Shown here in pieces: positions 1 to 7,737 of a DNA stretch of 64,000 bases (the first letter of the stretch is position 1; every line of letters starts with the position of its first letter). Below the pieces are notes generated by a model. It was not told where the DNA came from, did no database searches, and worked only from the letters and a program-made list of their open reading frames with translations. The position numbers were made by a program, and so were the translations under genes. This DNA is from Vitreoscilla stercoraria DSM 513 (GTDB lineage Bacteria; Pseudomonadota; Gammaproteobacteria; Burkholderiales; Neisseriaceae), in NCBI RefSeq assembly GCF_000382305.1, contig NZ_KB908025.1, positions 92,068-156,067 on the forward strand, given 5' to 3'.

Positions 1-1002
1 CAACAGCGTTTATTGGCTTACATCGACAGCAAACGCAGTGTGGCAACGCAAGTGACACAATGGTCGATTGCACCAGAATTGGCAGCACAAGGCACGTTTG
101 TACCGCCAACGATTTTGGAATTGAAACACTTAGGCGATTTGAGCCAAGAAGTATTTGGTCCTGTGTTGCATGTGGTGCGTTTTAAAGCCCATCAGTTAGA
201 CCAATTGATTGACCAAATCAACCAACAAAACTACGCTTTGACTCACGGCATACACAGTCGTATCGATGGTCAAATTGAATACATTGCCAGCCGTATTGAA
301 GCGGGCAATGTGTATGTTAATCGCAATATTGTTGGGGCAGTTGTGGGCGTGCAGCCATTTGGTGGTCACCATCAATCAGGTACAGGCCCGAAAGCAGGCG
401 GTCCGTTTTATTTACAACGCTTGAGCTTGACCAATCCATGGCGTTTGCCTGAAGGCAGCGAAGTGGGGCAAGCGGCGGTGAATGTGAATGAACAAGCGCA
501 GAAATTGGGCATTACGGTGGATGAGCGCATGACGTGGCAAGCGCATGTCACTTGTGTGTTGAACAGCTTGCCATGTAGCAGTGGTATTTTGCTCAAAGGT
601 CCTACCGGTGAAACCAATAGCTTGAATTGGCATGTACCAAAACACGTGTTAATTGATGGTGGTGATGAGTTGAGTGTGGCCGCTTTGGCGGCGGTATTAC
701 AAGCATCGGGCAGCCAAGTGTTTTTGAGTGCCAACCATCGTGCTGCCTCGCGTTTGGCCAAAATGGGTGTGAAAACCTTGTCTGAGGCGGAAATGGGCAG
801 CAAGCCAATTGATGTGTGTGTTGGTTTGAGCAAAGTCGATGTGGCTTTGAAAACCTTGTTGGCCAAGCGTTCTGGTGCTTTGGTCAAATGGGTCGATTTG
901 TCGCAAGGCTTGGATGTGGCGCCTTTATTGCATGAAGTCAGCCGCAGCACCAATACTGCCGCGGCAGGTGGCAATGCTGCTTTGATGACTTTACAGCAGT
1001 AG
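1..1002 (+). CDS. putA: PutA, C-terminal part (proline dehydrogenase / P5C dehydrogenase), cut by window edge
   Basis: The reading frame is open from base 1 and stops with TAG, so only the last 333 residues are present. The first ~140 match the end of the aldehyde-dehydrogenase half of PutA: an EVFGPVLHVVRF stretch, then GNVYVNRNIVGAVVG and QPFGGHHQSGTGPKAGGP. This half oxidises glutamate semialdehyde/P5C to glutamate in proline catabolism. The catalytic Cys and the proline dehydrogenase half would lie upstream, outside the window. About 170 further residues follow the dehydrogenase motif; long PutA proteins carry such a C-terminal dehydrogenase-like domain, so this is probably a long-form PutA (inference). 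A repeat-built terminator follows the stop directly. Confidence 0.93.
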   Translation, partial: QQRLLAYIDSKRSVATQVTQWSIAPELAAQGTFVPPTILELKHLGDLSQEVFGPVLHVVRFKAHQLDQLIDQINQQNYALTHGIHSRIDGQIEYIASRIEAGNVYVNRNIVGAVVGVQPFGGHHQSGTGPKAGGPFYLQRLSLTNPWRLPEGSEVGQAAVNVNEQAQKLGITVDERMTWQAHVTCVLNSLPCSSGILLKGPTGETNSLNWHVPKHVLIDGGDELSVAALAAVLQASGSQVFLSANHRAASRLAKMGVKTLSEAEMGSKPIDVCVGLSKVDVALKTLLAKRSGALVKWVDLSQGLDVAPLLHEVSRSTNTAAAGGNAALMTLQQ

Positions 1003-1015
1003 ACCATCTGAAGTG

Positions 1016-1051
1016 AAAAGGCGTCCTGTAAACTTTTACAGGACGCCTTTT
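1016..1051. terminator. Uptake-repeat inverted pair, terminator after putA
   Basis: Two copies of the repeat face each other: AAAAGGCGTCCTGTAAA, a 2-nt centre, then its perfect complement, giving a 17-bp stem followed by T residues. It lies 13 nt after the putA stop. In Neisseria, inverted uptake sequences commonly act as intrinsic terminators. Confidence 0.85.
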
Positions 1052-1057
1052 TCATAT

Positions 1058-1084
1058 AAAAACAAAGCCGCCAATGCTGGCGGC
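1058..1084 (-). terminator. Intrinsic terminator of the 27-codon minus-strand gene
   Basis: On the minus strand GCCGCCA-GCAT-TGGCGGC is followed by TTTGTTTTT, a 7-bp GC-rich stem with a T-rich tail, 9 nt after the stop of the small ORF. It is not built from the uptake repeat. Confidence 0.7.
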
Positions 1085-1092
1085 AGGTTGGA

Positions 1093-1176
1093 TTAATAAT
1101 CTGTACTGCTTGGTACAGGTAAATCTTGCGCTTTTTTCATGGCGCGGTAAACGCTCAATCGACGACGATGTTGCAT
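1093..1176 (-). CDS. Small basic protein, 27 codons, unknown function
   Basis: This short minus-strand ORF begins MQHRRRLSVYRAMKK and ends PVPSSTDY before TAA. It has what a real gene should have. AGGA lies 8 nt before the ATG, a TATAAT-like -10 lies about 105 nt upstream, and an intrinsic terminator starts 9 nt after the stop. The N-terminal half is rich in Arg and Lys and the C-terminal half is polar; no membrane segment or signal peptide is seen. I do not recognise the family. It could instead be an sRNA whose ORF is incidental. It sits between the end of putA and trmA and is read against both. Confidence 0.5.
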   Translation of the reverse strand: MQHRRRLSVYRAMKKAQDLPVPSSTDY

Positions 1177-1281
1177 ATGGCTTGTCCTTTCTTTAGGTGT
1201 TGCTGTTTTCTGTGGATCAAGCAGAATCAAAGATGAATATTCCGTTTTTCGGTTGGAATCACACTCTAACAAGGTAGAAAC

Positions 1282-1287
1282 ATTATA
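1282..1287 (-). promoter_or_regulatory. Candidate -10 box (TATAAT) for the 27-codon gene
   Basis: The minus strand reads TATAAT here, giving a leader of roughly 100 nt. No good -35 hexamer at 17 nt was found. Confidence 0.4.
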
Positions 1288-1307
1288 ACGGTTTCAAGGG
1301 TTAACTG

Positions 1308-1325
1308 CCGTTAAGGTGTTAACGG
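1308..1325. promoter_or_regulatory. Inverted repeat CCGTTAA-GGTG-TTAACGG, operator-like
   Basis: A perfect 7-bp inverted repeat with a 4-bp spacer lies about 20 nt upstream of the leftward -10 box. The size fits a dimeric regulator site. It has no T-run, so it is not a terminator. The regulator is unknown. Confidence 0.4.
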
Positions 1326-1471
1326 ATGATGCTTTTATGGAATAAAAATAATGCTTAAGAATAATTTTTTTTGAGTATTTTGATGCAAGTATATGTTTTT
1401 AGCAGGATGGACATTTTCAAGAATTGGTGTCAAAAATCCATTTATATTTGGTTCAGTACTTGGGCAGCTAG

Positions 1472-1477
1472 TATAAT
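1472..1477 (+). promoter_or_regulatory. -10 box (TATAAT) for trmA
   Basis: A consensus TATAAT ends 25 nt before the trmA ATG, implying a leader of only about 18-20 nt. The -35 region is weak. Confidence 0.5.
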
Positions 1478-1502
1478 CGTCTTCTTTCAGTTTTAAACAG
1501 GA

Positions 1503-2570
1503 ATGCCTACGGTGTTGCAACAACATGCCCAACAATTACAACAGTTTTTAGCCCCTCATTATCAAGGCGAAGTCGAGATGTTTGCCTCGCCTAGCGATGC
1601 GTATCGCATGCGCTCAGAATTTCGGGTGTGGCACCAAGATGGCAAACCACATTATGCCGTTTACGATACCACTGACGGCAAGCGTCAAATCCAATTGATT
1701 GAAACATGGCCGATCGTGCACGAATCAATCGCCCAAGTGATGCCACGCTTGATGGCGGCGGTGACAGGCAATGATGTTTTGACGCACAAATGGTTTCAAG
1801 TGGAATTTTTGGCGACCTTAAGCGGTGAAATGTTGATTACCTTGGTGTATCACCGCGCTTTAGATGCTGCTTGGGAAGAAGCGGCGCGTGCTTTGGAACA
1901 AGAGTTGAATGTCAATATCATTGGACGCAGTCGCAAGCAAAAAATCGTTTTGAGCCGTGATTATGTGACTGAAGAGTTGAATGTGAACGGCCAAAAATAC
2001 CGTTACCGTCAAATCGAAGGCGGTTTCACGCAGCCGAATGCTTGGGTGTGCGAAAAAATGTTGGCGTGGGCAGTCAATGCCGCAGGACAAAACGAGCGTG
2101 ATTTGCTGGAATTGTATTGCGGTAATGGCAATTTTACGCTGCCTTTGTCACGTTGCTTTAGAAAAGTGTTGGCAACTGAAATTTCCAAAACCTCGGTTGC
2201 TGCGGCGCAGTGGAGCATTGAGGAAAACGCTTGCAATAATATCGCCATTGCCCGTTTGTCGGCAGAAGAATTGACCGAGGCAATGAGCGGTGAGCGTGAA
2301 TTTCGCCGCTTGCAAGAAGCGGGTATCGACTTGAAACAATATGACATTTCAACCGTTTTTGTTGATCCACCGCGTGCAGGCATTGATGACGATACCTTGA
2401 AGTTGTTGCAAGGCTTTGAGCGCATCATTTATATTTCATGTAATCCGAATACTTTGGCCGACAATTTGCAAATTTTGACGCAAACCCACCAAGTGGTGTC
2501 TGCGGCGGTATTCGACCAATTCCCACACACCCATCACGTAGAAGCGGGTGTGTTGCTCGAACGAATCTAA
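1503..2570 (+). CDS. trmA: tRNA (uracil-5-)-methyltransferase TrmA
   Basis: Makes ribothymidine at position 54 of tRNA from SAM. The 355 residues follow E. coli TrmA (366 aa) closely. Shared stretches are YRMRSEFRVWH near residue 36, a SAM-binding LLELYCGNGNFTLPL around 200-214, FVDPPRAG near 285, the nucleophile motif ISCNP near 310, and FDQFPHTHHVE close to the end. The ATG at 1503 is the only possible start, because TAA lies in frame three codons upstream. Its ribosome binding site is odd: AGGA abuts the ATG, and the leader is predicted to be very short. The stop is 19 nt before trpE, so the two may be co-transcribed. Confidence 0.96.
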   Translation: MPTVLQQHAQQLQQFLAPHYQGEVEMFASPSDAYRMRSEFRVWHQDGKPHYAVYDTTDGKRQIQLIETWPIVHESIAQVMPRLMAAVTGNDVLTHKWFQVEFLATLSGEMLITLVYHRALDAAWEEAARALEQELNVNIIGRSRKQKIVLSRDYVTEELNVNGQKYRYRQIEGGFTQPNAWVCEKMLAWAVNAAGQNERDLLELYCGNGNFTLPLSRCFRKVLATEISKTSVAAAQWSIEENACNNIAIARLSAEELTEAMSGEREFRRLQEAGIDLKQYDISTVFVDPPRAGIDDDTLKLLQGFERIIYISCNPNTLADNLQILTQTHQVVSAAVFDQFPHTHHVEAGVLLERI

Positions 2571-2589
2571 GCGTCCTGAAAGTGTATTT

Positions 2590-4056
2590 ATGCTGACATT
2601 GCAACAATATCAAGATTTGGTAGCACAAGGTTACAACCGTATTCCATTGGTACAAGAATTATTGGCCGATTTGGACACACCGTTGTCTTTGTATTTGAAA
2701 TTGGCAAACCAGCCTTACAGCTATTTGCTGGAGTCTGTGGAAGGGGGCGAGCGTTTTGGGCGTTATTCTTTCATCGGCTTGCCTTGTCATACCTACTTGA
2801 AAGTCAATGCTTGGCAAACGCAAGTGTTTGAACAGCATCAATTGGTGGAAACGCACGATGGCAATCCTTTGGATTTCATTGATGCGTACATGACGCGTTT
2901 CAAAACCCCTGAAATTCCCAACTTACCACGTTTTACAGGCGGCTTGGCAGGTTATATGGGTTATGAAATTAACCGTTATGTTGAAAGTCGTTTGGGTCAT
3001 TATGCTGACAATGACCCGATTGGCGCGCCTGACATTGTGTTGATGTTGTCGCAAGAATTGGCAGTCATTGACAATTTGGCAGGCAAAATCCATTTGATTG
3101 TGTATGCCAATGCTGAAAACAGCGAAGGCTACCAACAAGCGCGTGCACGCTTGGAAGATTTGCGCATTCAATTGCGCCAAAGTGCGGTATTGCCTTTGTC
3201 TTTGGGTGCACCTAAAACCGAGCCTGTGAGCGAATTGAGCCAAGCTGAATTTGAGGGCATGGTTGAAAAAGTGCGTGAATACATTTTGGATGGCGATTGC
3301 ATGCAAGTGGTGCCATCGCGCCGCATGAGCATGCCGTTTACCGAAAAACCGATTAATTTGTACCGAGCGTTGCGCACTTTGAACCCATCGCCATATTTGT
3401 TTTATTACCATATGGACGATTGCTTTATTGTCGGCTCATCGCCTGAAATTTTGGTGCGTCGCGAAGGTGAGGTGGTGACGGTGCGTCCGATTGCAGGCAC
3501 ACGCAAACGTGGCGCGAACAAGGCAGAAGATGCGGCTTTGGCGCAGGATTTGCAGCAAGACTCCAAAGAAGTGGCTGAACACGTGATGTTGATTGATTTG
3601 GGGCGCAATGATGTCGGACGCATTGCCCAAGTCGGTCAAGTGACGGTGTCGGATACGATGGTGATTGAAAAATATTCGCATGTGATGCACATGGTTTCCA
3701 ATGTAGAAGGCGTCCTGAAACCGAATACGTCCAATATGGATGTATTGAAAGCCACTTTCCCAGCGGGTACTTTGTCGGGTGCGCCAAAAATTCGCGCGAT
3801 GCAAATCATCGAAGAACTCGAGCCATCCAAACGCGGCATTTATGGTGGTGCGGTTGGTTATTTGGGATTCAGTGGTGATATGGATTGGGCGATTGCCATT
3901 CGCACGGCCGTCATACGCAATCACACTTTGTATGTGCAAGCAGGCGCTGGCGTGGTGGCGGATTCTGTGCCAGAGCTTGAATGGCAAGAAACCACCAATA
4001 AAGCGATGGCGGTTGTGAAAGCGGCACACATGGTGCAAGAGGGTTTGGATAAATAA
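2590..4056 (+). CDS. trpE: Anthranilate synthase component I TrpE
   Basis: Converts chorismate and ammonia (from the TrpG glutaminase) to anthranilate, the first step of tryptophan synthesis. 488 residues. An LLESVEGGERFGRYSF stretch near residue 40 corresponds to the Trp feedback-binding element. The chorismate-binding domain shows VPSRR at ~240, GSSPEILV, RPIAGTRKRG at ~300, LIDLGRNDVGR at ~335 and FPAGTLSGAPK at ~390. The frame is open further upstream, into the end of trmA, but MLTLQQYQDL at 2590 fits family N-termini. No trp leader peptide or attenuator was seen in the 19-nt gap with trmA. A repeat-like AGGCGTCCTGAAA lies inside the gene near 3710. trpG is not adjacent. Confidence 0.96.
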   Translation: MLTLQQYQDLVAQGYNRIPLVQELLADLDTPLSLYLKLANQPYSYLLESVEGGERFGRYSFIGLPCHTYLKVNAWQTQVFEQHQLVETHDGNPLDFIDAYMTRFKTPEIPNLPRFTGGLAGYMGYEINRYVESRLGHYADNDPIGAPDIVLMLSQELAVIDNLAGKIHLIVYANAENSEGYQQARARLEDLRIQLRQSAVLPLSLGAPKTEPVSELSQAEFEGMVEKVREYILDGDCMQVVPSRRMSMPFTEKPINLYRALRTLNPSPYLFYYHMDDCFIVGSSPEILVRREGEVVTVRPIAGTRKRGANKAEDAALAQDLQQDSKEVAEHVMLIDLGRNDVGRIAQVGQVTVSDTMVIEKYSHVMHMVSNVEGVLKPNTSNMDVLKATFPAGTLSGAPKIRAMQIIEELEPSKRGIYGGAVGYLGFSGDMDWAIAIRTAVIRNHTLYVQAGAGVVADSVPELEWQETTNKAMAVVKAAHMVQEGLDK

Positions 4057-4080
4057 TCAACATAGGGGAGCATATTGAAT

Positions 4081-4947
4081 ATGGAAATTGAATATTCTAA
4101 TGTTGTAAATCCTCATTCTGAATCACCATCAGAGCAAAATTGGCCATTGACAGTAAAAGATGGATATGTGGAATGCAAGCGGCATGTACCCAATGTTGTG
4201 CGCGCTGCACCGCCGATTTTATTTTTACACGGGATTTTTGTAGGCGCTTGGTGTTGGCAGCATTTTTTGAAAGATTTTGCTGAACATGGTTACGATGCTT
4301 GGGCCATCAGTTTTCGAGGACATGGGCATAGTAGCCGCGATGGTGAGTTTGGCCTGAATGATTTTGTGCTGGATGCGCAAGCGGCAGTCGATGAAATCAA
4401 ACGCGTGACAGGACAGATGCCGCTGGTTGTCGGACATTCTATGGGTGGTTTGGTATTGCAACGTTTGATGTTGACCCGCCAATTGGCTGGCGCGGTTTTG
4501 ATGTGTGCTATGCCGCCGCAAGGCTTGTTGCCTTTGGCTGTGGGCAATTGGTGTTTGCGCCCGCTGCAAATGTTAGAGTTGGGTCAATTGATGTTGACAC
4601 AGCAAGCTATCAATGCTGAACAGTTACAGTTTGGCATGTTTGCGCAACCGATTGAGGCTGAGCGATTGCAAGATTATGCCAAGCAAACCGTGGTGGAAGC
4701 ACCACGTTTGTGGAGCGATTTGATGCAAGGGGCAATGTATACGCCTTGGTTAAAAAATTGTCCGATGGCATTGGTTGCTGCCAGCAATGATACTTTGGTG
4801 CCGCCAGCCATCACACAAATGACAGCCATGAGTTATAGTGTTTCAATACATTGGCTCGATGGTTTTGGTCATGGGGTGATGTTAGAGCGAGATTGGCAAA
4901 AAGCGGCAGCGTGTGTGCGTGGTGTGATTCACAAAATGCATGCTTAA
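4081..4947 (+). CDS. Alpha/beta hydrolase
   Basis: 288 residues with a complete alpha/beta hydrolase triad. The nucleophile elbow is GHSMGG (Ser ~120), the acid is in ASNDTLVPP (Asp ~237) and the base is in GFGHGVM (His ~264). An oxyanion-type LFLHGIFVGAWCW stretch sits at ~50. The substrate cannot be told from sequence; lysophospholipase or esterase activity is possible. GGGGAG precedes the ATG at 4081 by 10 nt. A TTG six bases earlier is possible but too close to that site. The gene starts 24 nt after trpE, so it probably shares its transcript, and it ends in a repeat-built hairpin shared with convergent aroC. Confidence 0.85.
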   Translation: MEIEYSNVVNPHSESPSEQNWPLTVKDGYVECKRHVPNVVRAAPPILFLHGIFVGAWCWQHFLKDFAEHGYDAWAISFRGHGHSSRDGEFGLNDFVLDAQAAVDEIKRVTGQMPLVVGHSMGGLVLQRLMLTRQLAGAVLMCAMPPQGLLPLAVGNWCLRPLQMLELGQLMLTQQAINAEQLQFGMFAQPIEAERLQDYAKQTVVEAPRLWSDLMQGAMYTPWLKNCPMALVAASNDTLVPPAITQMTAMSYSVSIHWLDGFGHGVMLERDWQKAAACVRGVIHKMHA

Positions 4948-4964
4948 GCTGTGTTTGCATTAAA

Positions 4965-4994
4965 AAGCGTCCTGTAAATATTTACAGGACGCTT
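4965..4994. terminator. Uptake-repeat inverted pair between hydrolase gene and aroC
   Basis: AAGCGTCCTGTAAA, 2-nt centre, then its exact complement: a 14-bp perfect stem with A-rich and T-rich flanks. It lies between convergent genes and can terminate both. Confidence 0.85.
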
Positions 4995-5023
4995 GTTTAT
5001 AGGGATGGGAATCCAGCCATATC

Positions 5024-6118
5024 TTACAAATTTTCAATATCTGGTGTGCTCACGCTGACATCGGCGTTTTGCGCACGATGGCGCAAAGCATGATCCATCA
5101 ACACCAAAGCGAGCATCGCTTCGGCAATTGGTGCGGCACGCAAGCCTACGCAAGGGTCGTGGCGGCCATGAGTGGCCAATTGTACTGATTCGCCATGCAT
5201 ATTGATGGATTCACGCTCAGTGGCAATTGAGCTGGTCGGTTTGATCGCGATGTTGACACGAATGTCTTGACCTGTTGAAATGCCACCCAAAATGCCGCCT
5301 GAATGGTTGGTTTTGAAACCTGTTGGTGTCAACTCGTCACCATGCACGCTGCCGCGTTGTGCAACCACGCCAAAACCATCGCCAATTTCCACACCTTTCA
5401 CCGCATTGATGCCCATCATGGCATGGGCGATGTCGGCATCCAAACGGTCAAATACAGGCTCACCCAAACCCACAGGAATATTGCGTGCGTGGATGGTCAA
5501 TTTGGCACCAACCGAATCCAAAGATTTGCGGATGCTGTCCATATAGCTTTCTAATTCGGTAATTTGGCTTTCATTGGCAGCAAAAAATGGATTGTCGTGA
5601 ATGTGGGTTTCGCTTTCAAAGGCAATTTCTTTTTCGCCCACTTGCGTCACATAAGCGACGATTTCAGTGCCAAACTGTTCGCGCAACCATTTTTTGGCAA
5701 TCGCACCAGCTGCCACACGAGCTGCCGTTTCGCGCGCTGAGCTGCGACCACCACCACGATAATCGCGAATACCATATTTATGCCAATAAGTATAATCGGC
5801 ATGACCTGGGCGGAACGATTCGGCGATGTTGCCATAGTCTTTGCTGCGTTGGTCGGTATTGCGAATGAGCAAGGCAATCGGTGCGCCAGTGGTTTTGCCT
5901 TCAAACACACCTGATAAAATTTCCACTTCATCGGCTTCGCGGCGTTGAGTCACATGGCGGCTGGTGCCAGGTTTGCGTTTGTCCAAATCAGGTTGGATGT
6001 CGGCTTCTGACAGTTCTAATAGTGGTGGGCAGCCGTCAATGATGCAGCCTAAGGCTTTGCCGTGGCTTTCGCCGAAAGTGGTGATGGTGAAGATTTGACC
6101 GAAAGTATTGCCTGGCAT
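5024..6118 (-). CDS. aroC: Chorismate synthase AroC
   Basis: Last step of the shikimate pathway: EPSP to chorismate, using reduced FMN. 364 residues. The start MPGNTFGQIFTITTFGESHG matches family N-termini, so the ATG at 6118 is chosen over the longer open frame. Further signatures are RYRGGGRSSARETAARVA-like IRDYRGGGRSSARET near 130, NHSGGILGGISTGQDI near 265 and THGRHDPCVGLRAAPIAEAM near 315. The ribosome site is weak and A/G-rich. It is the last gene of a leftward metalloprotease-lipoprotein-aroC group. Its product chorismate feeds TrpE, encoded 1 kb away on the other strand. Confidence 0.97.
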   Translation of the reverse strand: MPGNTFGQIFTITTFGESHGKALGCIIDGCPPLLELSEADIQPDLDKRKPGTSRHVTQRREADEVEILSGVFEGKTTGAPIALLIRNTDQRSKDYGNIAESFRPGHADYTYWHKYGIRDYRGGGRSSARETAARVAAGAIAKKWLREQFGTEIVAYVTQVGEKEIAFESETHIHDNPFFAANESQITELESYMDSIRKSLDSVGAKLTIHARNIPVGLGEPVFDRLDADIAHAMMGINAVKGVEIGDGFGVVAQRGSVHGDELTPTGFKTNHSGGILGGISTGQDIRVNIAIKPTSSIATERESINMHGESVQLATHGRHDPCVGLRAAPIAEAMLALVLMDHALRHRAQNADVSVSTPDIENL

Positions 6119-6162
6119 GGTGTGTCTTTTCTTTTCTAAGGAAGGTATTAAAAAATACAAAA

Positions 6163-6693
6163 TCAGCGTATAGCGTGGCCGTTGACATTCCAATATTGTG
6201 CGCTGATCAAACGTTGGTTCAGTAGCTCGCGTTTGGAGGCCAATTGACCATTTTCATGGTAAGTGTACAAAGTGCCGCTAGGGGGTAAGGAGTCAAATTG
6301 GTAAACTTCGTTTTGATTGAGCAACATCGGTTCATTGTATTTGCGACCTGAGTCGTAATAAAAATCTTGCACCAAAGATTGTGCGCCTTGTTTGCCTAAA
6401 AGTTTGCGGTAAAAACCGCCGCGAACAGGTTGGGTACTGGCACGGTGGTGGTCGATGTCGGCAGCAAAATAGCTGATGACTTGTTCTTCTTGGATGTGGA
6501 TGCCTGATTTTTCAGGGTTATTGCCGCTACCGATGATGGCGCGAATGGGGATATTGATGCCCGTGCCAAAGTGGACACCGCCACCACTGCCACCGCTTAG
6601 ACCAAAACCCAAGCCAATATCGGCAGGATTGATTTGGCAAGCGCTTAAAGACAAACTTAAAGCCAAAGGCAAACCATATTGTTTGAGATTCAT
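6163..6693 (-). CDS. Predicted outer lipoprotein with YwqK/MORN-like C-terminus
   Basis: 176 residues from MNLKQYGLPLALSLSLSACQ, a signal peptide with a lipobox (LSAC), so it is probably a lipid-anchored envelope protein. A glycine-rich stretch follows (residues ~28-50). The C-terminal third, GTLYTYHENGQLASKRELL and QYWNVNGHAI, resembles the MORN-like repeats of YwqK-type proteins. Function unknown. The ATG at 6693 is chosen because it begins the signal peptide. Its upstream bases, AAGCGGCCTGAAAG, are a degenerate uptake repeat lying where the ribosome site would be. It starts 20 nt after the metalloprotease stop and ends 44 nt before aroC. Confidence 0.75.
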   Translation of the reverse strand: MNLKQYGLPLALSLSLSACQINPADIGLGFGLSGGSGGGVHFGTGINIPIRAIIGSGNNPEKSGIHIQEEQVISYFAADIDHHRASTQPVRGGFYRKLLGKQGAQSLVQDFYYDSGRKYNEPMLLNQNEVYQFDSLPPSGTLYTYHENGQLASKRELLNQRLISAQYWNVNGHAIR

Positions 6694-6713
6694 AAAATGT
6701 CTTTCAGGCCGCT

Positions 6714-7565
6714 TTAGCCAAAAGTATTGCATTGGTCAGGGTCACCGCTTTTGAAGCCGCGATTGAACCATTGCATGCGTTGTGCTGATGTGCCGTGGGT
6801 GAAGCTATCGGGTACGACATGACCTTGACCTTGTTGTTGCAAACGGTCGTCTCCAATGGCGGCTGCCGTGTCCATTGCTTCTTGTACATCACCCATTTCA
6901 AGCAAGCCTTTTTGGTCCACATAATGACCCCAAACCCCTGCAAAACAATCGGCCTGTAATTCTTGTTTGACCGACAATTGATTGGCTTTTTTCTCGCTCA
7001 AACGTTCTTGTTGACGAGCCACTTTTTCATTGATACCCAATAAGTGTTGCACATGGTGCCCCACTTCATGTGCCACCACATACGCAAAGGCAAAATCACC
7101 TTGGGCGCCTAAGTCTTTCATATCATCGTAAAATGACAAGTCGATGTAAATTTTTTCATCAGCTGGGCAATAAAAGGGACCTGTGGCCGACGTGCCTTTG
7201 CCGCAAGCGGTGGAAGTGGCATTGCGGTATAAGACCAATTTTGGCTCACGGTAATAAGCATCGTGGTGTTTGAAATACGCGCCCCATGAATCTTCGGTAG
7301 ACGCTAAAACCATGCCAGTTAAACCACGCAAATCCGCTTCTTGTTGAGATTCTTGTACGGGTGCATTTTGGCTGATGGTGGTGGTTTCTTGTTTGTCTAA
7401 TACACCTACTTCATCGCTCAAGTCGACATCGAATAAAAAATAGCCAATTAAAATGATGACGATGCCGGTAATGCTTAAACCGCCGCGGCCACCACCACCA
7501 CCGCCAGAGCTATTGCCACGGCGGTCTTCGATGTTATTGCTTTGTCTTTGTCCCTTCCAACGCAT
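6714..7565 (-). CDS. Neutral zinc metallopeptidase, YpfJ family
   Basis: 283 residues from MRWKGQRQSNNIEDRRG, the standard N-terminus of this family. A glycine-rich linker follows (residues ~20-28), then one membrane segment, LSITGIVIILIGYFLF (~29-45). The zinc site is AHEVGHHVQHLLG around residue 165 (HExxH), with a downstream QADCFAGVWGHY that should give the third ligand. Other conserved parts are FYCPADEKIYIDLSFYDDM and TDSFTHGTSAQRMQWF-like DSFTHGTSAQRMQWFNRGF. It is likely an inner-membrane protein with the peptidase domain outside; the substrate is unknown. 172 nt separate it from miaA upstream. Confidence 0.9.
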   Translation of the reverse strand: MRWKGQRQSNNIEDRRGNSSGGGGGGRGGLSITGIVIILIGYFLFDVDLSDEVGVLDKQETTTISQNAPVQESQQEADLRGLTGMVLASTEDSWGAYFKHHDAYYREPKLVLYRNATSTACGKGTSATGPFYCPADEKIYIDLSFYDDMKDLGAQGDFAFAYVVAHEVGHHVQHLLGINEKVARQQERLSEKKANQLSVKQELQADCFAGVWGHYVDQKGLLEMGDVQEAMDTAAAIGDDRLQQQGQGHVVPDSFTHGTSAQRMQWFNRGFKSGDPDQCNTFG

Positions 7566-7737
7566 GGTGGTTTCCCTTGTAAGCAGTAGGTGAAATTGTA
7601 CCCAAATTGTGTGACTTTGTGCATTTTGCCTGCTGATTGTTGCACAATATCTAGGGCAAATATGATTTGGCTTTGATGCAAGCATCAACCAGAAAATTCT
7701 GTTTTTTTTACAGATTAAAATCTTATTTCGATTGTTT

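Larger units (their letters stand above)
1177..1502. other. Divergent intergenic region between the small ORF and trmA
   Basis: About 325 nt, AT-rich. It holds the -10 element of the leftward small gene, an operator-like inverted repeat and the trmA -10 box, each listed separately. No further ORF or RNA gene was recognised. Confidence 0.6.

Noticed and set aside
408..1055. Long minus-strand ORFs opposite putA.
   Set aside because: They lie in shadow frames of a conserved gene, have no ribosome site and resemble nothing known.
2571..2589. trp attenuator between trmA and trpE.
   Set aside because: The gap is 19 nt, has no Trp-rich leader ORF and no alternative stems.
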